This document shows positions 14,313 to 21,466 of a stretch of DNA of 33,636 bases, in pieces. The notes beneath the pieces are model-generated. The model was not told the DNA's origin. It made no database searches and saw only the letters and a list, made by a program, of their open reading frames with translations. Numbering within the stretch: position 1 is the first letter of the stretch; each line of letters begins with the position of its first letter. Made by a program: the position numbers and the translations under genes. This DNA is from Chloroflexota bacterium (GTDB lineage Bacteria > Chloroflexota > Ktedonobacteria > Ktedonobacterales > Ktedonobacteraceae). The DNA lies in NCBI GenBank assembly GCA_902812455.1, contig CADDZH010000057.1, forward strand, positions 1-33,636, in the 5' to 3' direction.

Positions 14313-16655
14313 TTATGGCATACTGCCGCGTAAGCGCGCGGCCTCGGCTTCAGCCTGGCGGGCTTCTTTGGAACGGCGGAGGCGTTTGAGCGCTTCGGCT
14401 TTGCGCAGCCAGTTATCGGGATCGTTGGGGGAGAGAAGAATAGCCTGCTCGGCAGCCTCGAGCGCCTCTTTATCGCGTTTGAGTTGCCTGAGCACAAGGG
14501 ATTTGTTGTGCCAGGCTGAAGCCATCTGTGGATTGAGTTGCAAAGCGCGCTCATAGGCTGCCAGCGCCTGCGTGTAGCTCCCGAGGTGATAGTAGGCATT
14601 GCCTTTGCCATTCCAGGCCTGAGCGAAGTTCGGGTTGATATTCAAAGCCTGCTCATAGGCGTTCAGGCCTTCCATATAGCGCCCAAGCTGGCAGAGCACG
14701 CCCGCTTTGCCATTCCATGCCGAGGCCAGGCGCGGGTCATAGCGCAGGGCCTGGTCAAAGGAATTGAGAGCCGCAAGGTATTCTTCCATATCGCTCAGCA
14801 CATTTCCACGCCTGCCCCAGGCTTTCGCGTAGCGGGAATCGGCGCGAATGGCCTTATCGAACATCTCGAGCGCGCGCCGGGATTTCTGCTGGGCGTAGAG
14901 TACATTACCCATGCCATAGAGGGCAGGTGCGTAGTTTTTATCGAGGTCAAGCGCCTTCTGGAAAGCCTGCTGCGCCTCCTTCAAATCCCCCAACTCGTAG
15001 AGTACAGAACCTTTGCCACTCCATGCCGAGACGAGCGCGGGATTGTAGTTACAGGCCTGCTCATAGGCATCGAGGGCTTCCTGCAAGCGGCCCATCTCGT
15101 GCAGCACACTGGCCTTGCCGCTCCAGGAGGTAGCAATCGCCGGGTCATAGGTCAGAGCCTGGTCGAAGGCGTAGAGGGCATCTTGATAGCGCCTGAGCTG
15201 CCTGAGCACCAATCCCTTATTATTCCAGGCCTGCGCCATGTGGGGATCGAGGCGCAAGGCGGTATCAAAGGCATTGAGAGCCTCGGTGGAGCGGCCAAGA
15301 GCATTGAGCACCGCGCCTTTGCCGTTCCAGGCAGAGGCATTGTTAGGGTCTAAGCGCAAAGCACGTTCAAAAGCTGCCAGGGCCTCCTGGTTGCGATGCA
15401 TGTTGCTGAGCGCAGTTCCTTTGCCATTCCATGAAGTAACCAGCGATGGATCGAGCTGCAGCGCGCGCTCAAAAGAATTGAGGGCCTCGGTATGTTTCCC
15501 GAGGAGGCCTTGCGTTAAGCCGCGCCCCTGCCAGCCGAGGGGATTGGTATTGTTGATCTGCAAGGCCTGGGTATAGACTTGCTCCGCCTCGCGCAGGCGC
15601 TTCTGGGCATAGAGGTTATGGGCTTCTTCAAGCAAGAGATCGGTGCCAGATGGCACTCGCGCATGAGTAGCAGTCGTTGTTGGAGCCCTGGACATAGTGC
15701 TCGTGCCAAGTGTATAGATGCTCGATGTATCAAGCCCGGCTCGAATAGCATGCAGGGTTTGCAACACTTCCTCTGCTGAGGCCGGGCGGCGTGAAGCGTC
15801 CATCTCCAGCATTTTTTGCAGCAGCGCTTCAAGAGCAGGAGGAACGGCGGGATTCACTTGCGAGGCCGGCCTGAAAAAGAACGGCTGCTCGCTCGGATCG
15901 ATGCCCGTCAGCAGGCAGTGGAGCAGGGCGCCAAGGCTATAGATATCGGAGCGCGGCGTGCTCTGCGCTTTCCCATATTGCTCGGGAGCGGCAAAGCCTG
16001 GCGAACCGAGCGCGACGGTATCATGAGATTGACCAGGTTTAAAGAGGCGGGCAATGCCGAAATCAATCAAGTACAGGCGCCCGTTCTTTTTGTTGATCAT
16101 GACATTGGAGGGTTTAAGGTCACGAAAAATAACGGGCGGCTGCTGGTTGTGGAGGTAGCTCAATACATCGCAGAGCTGCTCTGCCCAGTCCAGCACCTGG
16201 TCCACAGGCAAGGGGCCACCCCCGGCATGCACCAGGTAATCTTCCAGCGTCTCGCCCTCAATAAATTCCATTACCAGATAGGTGCGGTCATTTTCGGTGA
16301 AGTGGTCGTAAATGCCCGGCAAGTTGGGATGGTCAAGCTTCGCCAGCAGCGACGCCTCTCGATCAAACGCGGCCTCGGCCTCGGCGACGCGAGCAGGGGG
16401 TAAGGCCGCCTTGCTCATCTCTTTGATGGCTACTACACGGTCGGCAAGGCGCGTATCGGTGGCTTTATAAACGGCACCCATGCCACCCTGGCCAATAAGG
16501 CTCACTAATTGATAGCGATCGCTGAGCAGGGTATGTTCTGGCAGCGTGCCCGTGATATTGGTAACTGGGAGCGGTGTAGCACAATGCTGGCAAAATCGTG
16601 CTGTGGGCGGGTTGGCCGCCCCACACTCTTCACAATACACTTCCTGCGTCGTCAT
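14313..16655 (-). CDS. Serine/threonine protein kinase with N-terminal zinc ribbon and 13 TPR repeats
   Basis: Read from the ATG at 16655 the protein has 780 residues. An N-terminal zinc ribbon (C8, C11, C22, C25; YCEECG...FCQHC) precedes a Hanks-type kinase domain of about 260 residues with GQGGMGAVY, K78 in VAIK, E100, the catalytic loop FRDLKPSN (D179) and DFG at 198-200. The usual HRD histidine is phenylalanine. From about residue 338 to the end run 13 consecutive 34-residue TPR units with the W-N-G-K-G...A-L-DP pattern, a protein-binding scaffold. There is no membrane segment. An upstream ATG at 16694 lacks a ribosome binding site, whereas AGAGAAG lies 11 bases before 16655. It follows rsmA on the same strand by 54 bases and may be co-transcribed. 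Its partners are unknown. Confidence 0.9.
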   Translation of the reverse strand: MTTQEVYCEECGAANPPTARFCQHCATPLPVTNITGTLPEHTLLSDRYQLVSLIGQGGMGAVYKATDTRLADRVVAIKEMSKAALPPARVAEAEAAFDREASLLAKLDHPNLPGIYDHFTENDRTYLVMEFIEGETLEDYLVHAGGGPLPVDQVLDWAEQLCDVLSYLHNQQPPVIFRDLKPSNVMINKKNGRLYLIDFGIARLFKPGQSHDTVALGSPGFAAPEQYGKAQSTPRSDIYSLGALLHCLLTGIDPSEQPFFFRPASQVNPAVPPALEALLQKMLEMDASRRPASAEEVLQTLHAIRAGLDTSSIYTLGTSTMSRAPTTTATHARVPSGTDLLLEEAHNLYAQKRLREAEQVYTQALQINNTNPLGWQGRGLTQGLLGKHTEALNSFERALQLDPSLVTSWNGKGTALSNMHRNQEALAAFERALRLDPNNASAWNGKGAVLNALGRSTEALNAFDTALRLDPHMAQAWNNKGLVLRQLRRYQDALYAFDQALTYDPAIATSWSGKASVLHEMGRLQEALDAYEQACNYNPALVSAWSGKGSVLYELGDLKEAQQAFQKALDLDKNYAPALYGMGNVLYAQQKSRRALEMFDKAIRADSRYAKAWGRRGNVLSDMEEYLAALNSFDQALRYDPRLASAWNGKAGVLCQLGRYMEGLNAYEQALNINPNFAQAWNGKGNAYYHLGSYTQALAAYERALQLNPQMASAWHNKSLVLRQLKRDKEALEAAEQAILLSPNDPDNWLRKAEALKRLRRSKEARQAEAEAARLRGSMP

Positions 16656-16709
16656 AAAATGTTCTACTTCTCTGCTGATCTTTTGTTGCATCACATATAT
16701 GATAACATA

Positions 16710-17597
16710 TCAGCGTTCTGGAAAATTGCGCCAGAGCTGCAACCATTCTTCAATACTTAACGTTTCAGCGCGGCGCCTGGCATCAATATGAGCAGTAGCA
16801 AGCCAGGCGCGTACATCCTCGTCCTTAAAGTGAAGCCCGTGAGCAAGCGCGTTGTGCAGTTGCTTGCGGCGCGCGGAGAACCCGGCCTGTACAATGCGAA
16901 AAAATTGCGCCCGCTCTTCTTGCGATAGCGGTGCCTCTGGATGCACGTCAATGCGCAAGATGGCAGAATCAACATTGGGCGCCGGGTAAAAAGCTCCTGC
17001 CGGCACACGGCTAATAATGCGAGGACGCCCGTAAAACTGGACGCTTATAGCAAGCAAGCTGAGATCGCCGGGGCCTGCCACGATGCGTTGCGCTACTTCC
17101 AACTGCACCATCACCACAACGAGACGCGGTGGATTCGCACTCTCCAAGAAATGGCGGAACGTTGGCGCCGTGATATAGTATGGCAGGTTCGCCACCAGCT
17201 TGTAGGGGGTATCTGCAAAAATCTCTAGCGGGTCAAGAAAGAGCAGGTTGCCGGCAATTACCTCGACATTCGGATACGAGCGAGTTGTTTCTGCCAGCAA
17301 GGCCAGCATATCGCGCTCGAGTTCCACCGCCACGACTCGCCTGGCCCGCTTTGCCAGCTCGCGTGTCAGCACACCGGTTCCCGCGCCGACCTCGAGCACA
17401 TGGTCAGCCGGACCAATCTCAGCCGCTTCAATGATGTTGCGCAGCACTGCACGATCAATCAAGAAATGCTGCCCGAATGATTTCTGAGGATGCATGCCGC
17501 GGGCGGAGAGAAGGTTGCGTAACACGCGTATATTCGTCAGATCAATGTCTCTATCCCCAGGCATACTTCTTGCAGAAGGTCTTTTCCTCTTGTCCAT
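16710..17597 (-). CDS. rsmA: 16S rRNA (adenine(1518)-N(6)/adenine(1519)-N(6))-dimethyltransferase
   Basis: This is KsgA/RsmA, which dimethylates two adjacent adenines near the 3' end of 16S rRNA during small-subunit assembly using S-adenosylmethionine. It has 295 residues, normal length plus a short basic N-terminal extension. The block KSFGQHFLID (40-49) is the family signature, EVGAGTGVLT (69-78) binds SAM, and NLPYYIT (137-143) is the catalytic motif. The C-terminal helical domain is present (FYPAPNVDSAIL, FSARRKQLHNAL). GGAG lies close to the ATG at 17597; a start at 17564 (MPGDRD) is also possible. It heads a probable two-gene unit with the TPR kinase. Confidence 0.96.
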   Translation of the reverse strand: MDKRKRPSARSMPGDRDIDLTNIRVLRNLLSARGMHPQKSFGQHFLIDRAVLRNIIEAAEIGPADHVLEVGAGTGVLTRELAKRARRVVAVELERDMLALLAETTRSYPNVEVIAGNLLFLDPLEIFADTPYKLVANLPYYITAPTFRHFLESANPPRLVVVMVQLEVAQRIVAGPGDLSLLAISVQFYGRPRIISRVPAGAFYPAPNVDSAILRIDVHPEAPLSQEERAQFFRIVQAGFSARRKQLHNALAHGLHFKDEDVRAWLATAHIDARRRAETLSIEEWLQLWRNFPER

Positions 17598-17662
17598 CGC
17601 TCCGGCACCTGCTTATCAAACCTTCACTTCTACTAATATTACGTCGAACGGAGAAAGGAGTT

Positions 17663-17775
17663 ATATCAAATCCTTTGAAAAAGTGATTCTTTGGGGGCAC
17701 CCCAGGCCCCGTCAGGGGGCTAGCCGCCCCCTGAACCCCCGCTCTTTTCGGTCACTATTCAACAGGATTTGATAT
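17663..17775. repeat. 113-bp inverted-repeat element with GC-rich hairpin core (family 2, copy 1)
   Basis: ATATCAAATCCTTTGAA (17663-17679) and TTCAACAGGATTTGATAT (17758-17775) form an imperfect 17-bp terminal inverted repeat. The core (17692-17745) contains CAGGGGGCTAGCCGCCCCCTG, a strong hairpin. The core resembles the block at 29871-29920. There is no coding capacity. It lies between divergently read rsmA and the penicillin-binding protein gene. The remaining bases up to the promoter near 17923 hold nothing else I recognise. Confidence 0.6.
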
Positions 17776-17922
17776 TCCAACTCCGATATTCCAGCTTGCT
17801 GGCGGTGAAACCAGAGGGAAGGATCAAGCGTTATATACGAGTAGGGTATCGTTGTCTTCGCTGTGTCAATTCACCAATTTTACCCATCACTTCTTTACAA
17901 AAAGGTATCAGAAGACACTGCA

Positions 17923-17931
17923 TGGTATGAT
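17923..17931 (+). promoter_or_regulatory. Extended -10 promoter of the penicillin-binding protein gene
   Basis: TGGTATGAT is an extended -10. No clear -35 stands at the usual distance, which extended -10 promoters tolerate. The start would be about 40 bases before the ATG; GAGAGGA lies between. Confidence 0.45.
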
Positions 17932-17977
17932 AGATATAAGGAGTATGGTTATCTCTTAGAGAGGACACAACAGTTTA

Positions 17978-20362
17978 ATGGATGGCTATATCGATAATGA
18001 GCAGCTTCCTGAAGTATCTGCTTCTACCTCGCCGGAGGATGATAACACAGACGGAACAAATGGCCATATCCAGGTTGCAAGCGCGGCAGAGTCTGCTGTT
18101 CGCCCTGCGCCTGTGCCTGTAAAGGAAGCCCCTTTACCTGAATCGAAACTTATCGCTCTGCGGCGCATCCGTGTGAACCGCCTTATCATACGCAAGCACT
18201 TTCACCAGCGCTATGATCGCGATCTCGCGCCGCGCATTGTGCTGATCTCTGCTATCGCGTTAATTGTTTTATTTTCTCTTCTATCTTCAGGGGCTGGGGC
18301 AGCGTATGCTTATTACCAGTCGCAATTGCCGCTGTTGAATAATATTGCGAGCAATTCGCTCTTCCAGTCAACGCGCATCTATGACCGTAACGGCAAGTTA
18401 CTTGATCTCCTCTACAATCACCAAAATGGCTATGGACGGCGTACCTACGTCAATTATGCGCAAATCTCGCCTTTGCTCATCAATGCCACAGTAGCGGCAG
18501 AAGACCATAGCTTCTGGACGAATCAGGGAGTGGATATCCAGGGCATCCTGCGCGCAGCCTACACCGACTTGATCTACCGCGCTCCTGTCGAAGGCGCCAG
18601 CACCGTCACGCAACAGTTGATCAAGAATCAACTCTTTGCGGGGGATGAGCGTACCCTTCCTCTCAAGGGAGAAGAGGCTATACTGGCTTATGGCCTGACC
18701 CAGCAATACCCGAAGTGGAAGATCATGGAAATGTATCTGAATACGGTTTACTATGGAGACCTGAACTACGGAGCGGAGGCGGCAGCGCAAGATTACTTCA
18801 ACCTGCAGCCAAAATGCACGAAAACGTCCTGCACTCCTGCCATAGCTCAGCTTGACCTGGCACAGGCTTCCATGCTGGCAGGCTTACCACAAAGCCCATC
18901 TTATTATAACCCGATTATGAATAAATCCGCCGCTCTTGCCCGCCAGCAATACGTCTTGCAATCGATGGTTGATCTGGGCATGATAACCCCAGTTCAGGCA
19001 AGGCAGGCCGCCCAGGAGATGGCAAATTTTACCTTTAAGTCGTATTCCAGTATGCAGGGTATTCAGGCTCCTCATTTTGTCGAATATGTGGTTGATCAGG
19101 TACTTGTGCCGCTGCTGGGAGCGCAGAATCTGCTCAATGGAGGGTACAACATCTACACCACCCTCGACCTGAACCTGGAGAAAAAGGTTGAGCAAATCGT
19201 CTATAACAACCTTTACAGGATGCAGTGCAATAACTACCTGGGCTGCTTCGGGCCGTTGAATTCGGTGAATAATGTCAACAATGCTGCCGTTGTAGTGATG
19301 AGTCCAACCACCGGAGAAATTCTGGCTATGGATGGCAGCGCGAACTACAATGACAATCGCCCGCAGGTGCAGGGTCAATATAATGCTGCGCTGGCGCTAC
19401 GCCAGCCCGGTTCATCCTTCAAGCCCATTGTCTATTCCACAACCTTCGAGATGGGCTGGTATCCTGCAATGATTGTGCCGAACCACAAAACGACCTATCC
19501 CAGCAGCGGGCCACCCTACTATACACCGAACAACTACGGCAATGTTTTCCTTTCGGGCTTCCCGATGACGATTCGCAATGCCCTGGCAAACTCTATCAAT
19601 ATTCCTGCCATCGATGCGATTGAGTATGCCGGCATTCCCAATGTCCTTACTATGGCAGGTCGCCTGGGACTGAGCGAGATAGCGAACCTGCCGCTCAGCG
19701 CGCTTGGCCCATCGATGGCTATTGGCACGAAAGAGGTCTCCCTGCTGCACCTGACCTCAGCCTATGCTACCTTTGCCAACCAGGGGGTGCGCGTGCCGCC
19801 AGTCTCTATCCTGGAGATCACCGATAGCCAGGGCCATCCCCTCTATAGCTATGATGCGGCCCATCCTCATGGTATACGGGCGATGGGGGCCGATGTCGCC
19901 TTCCTGATGAACAGTATCCTGTCCGATAAGGCTGCACGCTATCACGAGTTCGCTCCGGGCAACCCGCTGGAGGAAGATTTCCCGGTCGCGGCAAAGACCG
20001 GCACAACTGACAGTTTCCGTGATAACTGGACGCTGGGCTATACTCCTTACCTCACTGTGGGTGTCTGGGCAGGCAACAGTGATAATAGTATAATGTATAA
20101 TGTGATCGGTATCACCGGTGCCGGCTTTATCTGGCACGATGTCATGGCCTACGCCACCAGCCTGTACAACTTCCCTCCCAATGACTTTGTCAGGCCGCCC
20201 GATGTGCATGCTGGCACCGTTTCGGCCTACACAGGCCTGCTTCCGCATCCAGGAGAGCCGACCGTGACCGACTGGTTTATCGATGGCACAATGCCTACCA
20301 TCTATGGCAGCAACTACGCAACCTCCTGTGTCAGGAATTGCCGCCCGCAGCCGGAGCCCTAA
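17978..20362 (+). CDS. Class A penicillin-binding protein (transglycosylase/transpeptidase)
   Basis: This bifunctional enzyme polymerises lipid II glycan chains and cross-links peptides outside the membrane. It has 794 residues: a cytosolic head of about 85 residues, one membrane anchor (about 86-110), a GT51 domain with the catalytic glutamate E175 in AAEDHSFW and GASTVTQQLIKN, then a transpeptidase domain with SSFK (S479, K482), SIN (S539-N541) and KTGTT (K673-G675). All three active-site motifs are intact. The C-terminal tail is short and lacks PASTA repeats. A class A PBP implies a peptidoglycan wall, in line with a monoderm Chloroflexota. The gene has its own promoter and no operon partner. 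Confidence 0.94.
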   Translation: MDGYIDNEQLPEVSASTSPEDDNTDGTNGHIQVASAAESAVRPAPVPVKEAPLPESKLIALRRIRVNRLIIRKHFHQRYDRDLAPRIVLISAIALIVLFSLLSSGAGAAYAYYQSQLPLLNNIASNSLFQSTRIYDRNGKLLDLLYNHQNGYGRRTYVNYAQISPLLINATVAAEDHSFWTNQGVDIQGILRAAYTDLIYRAPVEGASTVTQQLIKNQLFAGDERTLPLKGEEAILAYGLTQQYPKWKIMEMYLNTVYYGDLNYGAEAAAQDYFNLQPKCTKTSCTPAIAQLDLAQASMLAGLPQSPSYYNPIMNKSAALARQQYVLQSMVDLGMITPVQARQAAQEMANFTFKSYSSMQGIQAPHFVEYVVDQVLVPLLGAQNLLNGGYNIYTTLDLNLEKKVEQIVYNNLYRMQCNNYLGCFGPLNSVNNVNNAAVVVMSPTTGEILAMDGSANYNDNRPQVQGQYNAALALRQPGSSFKPIVYSTTFEMGWYPAMIVPNHKTTYPSSGPPYYTPNNYGNVFLSGFPMTIRNALANSINIPAIDAIEYAGIPNVLTMAGRLGLSEIANLPLSALGPSMAIGTKEVSLLHLTSAYATFANQGVRVPPVSILEITDSQGHPLYSYDAAHPHGIRAMGADVAFLMNSILSDKAARYHEFAPGNPLEEDFPVAAKTGTTDSFRDNWTLGYTPYLTVGVWAGNSDNSIMYNVIGITGAGFIWHDVMAYATSLYNFPPNDFVRPPDVHAGTVSAYTGLLPHPGEPTVTDWFIDGTMPTIYGSNYATSCVRNCRPQPEP

Positions 20363-20437
20363 TTTGACGATCAAAATTTGTGGGTGTACTGTAGGTTCCC
20401 GATTATGATTTTTAACAACCAGGATCGGGAATGGTTT

Positions 20438-20584
20438 GTCATCCTGAGCCCGTTCGCTTCGCTCAGGGTAAACTCCGCGAAGGATCTCCAGCGATGGGCA
20501 GCGGATGTTTCCCCTTCGCTGCGCTCAGGGCTGGGCTGCACTCGCTCAACATGACATGTCCCACCCCGCTTTTGCCGATCTTGA
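20438..20584. repeat. Dispersed palindromic repeat, copy B
   Basis: It begins GTCATCCTGAGC and ends CGCTCAACATGACATGTCCC, with inner GCTTCGCTCAGG and CGCTGCGCTCAGG units. The right half matches copy A in reverse complement. Outside it lie direct repeats of 14 bases, GTAGGTTCCCGATT at 20391-20404 and 20608-20621. The rest of the gap between the PBP gene and the next gene holds nothing else that I recognise. Confidence 0.75.
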
Positions 20585-20684
20585 ATGGTAAAATTCATTA
20601 TCGGCCCGTAGGTTCCCGATTGATCATGGAACCCGATGTATCGCGCCCTTGCATAACATCAATGAATTCTTGAAAGGTCATTAC

Positions 20685-21275
20685 ATGAGCATTTCTGGAC
20701 AGGATGCCAGCAACCAGCAGGCACCACAGAACCATACAACTCAGACAAGTACAACGGGCGAAGCCTCTTCGTCTGCATTGCAACAGCCTGCCGATCAGGC
20801 TCAGCATGAAGCAGAGACACGCGAAATGGCATTTCGCCCCCTGACACGCAGCGAACGCCGCAATATCTGGCTAAAAGAATACGGTGAGCAGGATTTCGCC
20901 TTGCAGATGTGGACAAGGCTGGTAGAACAGCAAGATCTGGAAATCGAGATGATGCTCCAGATGCATGGCCTGCTCATCTTTGGAGTGATGGTTAGCACTG
21001 CCCGCTACGCCCAGTTCTATATCGATCTGAACGAGGAACTCCACAGAGAACACGACCCCGACACGGCGGATGCGCTGCACGAATACTATGCGGCCCTCGT
21101 TCCGCCCCCCGATCAACCGGAGATCGGGCCGGAAGGCCTGCCTGTCGTCTATCGTTACGTCCATATGCGCGACGTGACCATTATGAGCGGCGGCCACAGG
21201 ATTAAGGTTCCCTACTGGCGCGGCAAGCTTGCAGAGGTGGACGCCTTTGTCGTCGGGGCCACACCGGGAGAGTGA
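20685..21275 (+). CDS. Conserved-looking hypothetical protein
   Basis: I do not recognise this 196-residue protein. The first 45 residues are polar and Gln/Ser/Thr-rich, probably disordered. The rest looks folded: an acidic helical stretch (RNIWLKEYGEQDFALQMW, VEQQDLEIEMMLQMHG), a moderately hydrophobic helix (LLIFGVMVSTARYAQFYIDL), and a C-terminal beta-like part (VVYRYVHMRDVTIM, RIKVPYWRGKLAEVDAFVV). No signal peptide or catalytic motif stands out. The ATG at 20685 is chosen over 20649 because AAAGG lies 7 bases upstream. The next gene on the strand is the ABC permease, 191 bases away beyond two palindromic repeats, so an operon is uncertain. Confidence 0.65.
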   Translation: MSISGQDASNQQAPQNHTTQTSTTGEASSSALQQPADQAQHEAETREMAFRPLTRSERRNIWLKEYGEQDFALQMWTRLVEQQDLEIEMMLQMHGLLIFGVMVSTARYAQFYIDLNEELHREHDPDTADALHEYYAALVPPPDQPEIGPEGLPVVYRYVHMRDVTIMSGGHRIKVPYWRGKLAEVDAFVVGATPGE

Positions 21276-21287
21276 ACCGGCGTAACC

Positions 21288-21324
21288 CATTAGGACAGGG
21301 ACAAGCCCTGTCCCTACCGTAGAC
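21288..21324. repeat. 37-bp palindromic direct repeat, unit 1
   Basis: The unit starts CATTAGGACAGGG and contains the inverted arms GGACAGGG / CCCTGTCC around ACAAG. It matches unit 2 at 21362-21398 in 36 of 37 bases. It follows the hypothetical gene by 12 bases and could fold into a hairpin in its transcript. Confidence 0.8.
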
Positions 21325-21361
21325 CTTGCCGATCACTAGACCAACGAGCTGATCTGGTGGG

Positions 21362-21398
21362 CATTAGGACAGGGACAAGCCCTGTCCCTACCATAGAC
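21362..21398. repeat. 37-bp palindromic direct repeat, unit 2
   Basis: This is the second unit, differing from unit 1 by one base near its end (ACCATAGAC against ACCGTAGAC). Unit starts are 74 bases apart. It lies 68 bases before the ABC permease start. Confidence 0.8.
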
Positions 21399-21466
21399 AG
21401 TGAGAGAATATCCTCTGCTGTGGCGTAATACGTAATGATCTGTTGCGCTCATAAAACGAGGGAAGC

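Noticed and set aside
14538..15353. 271-codon plus-strand frame opposite the TPR kinase
   Set aside because: It is an antisense shadow of the periodic TPR-coding DNA; the repeats leave long stop-free frames on the other strand.
16560..16700. ATG at 16694 as the TPR kinase start
   Set aside because: No ribosome binding site and the extra 13 residues precede the usual zinc-ribbon start; ATG 16655 fits better.
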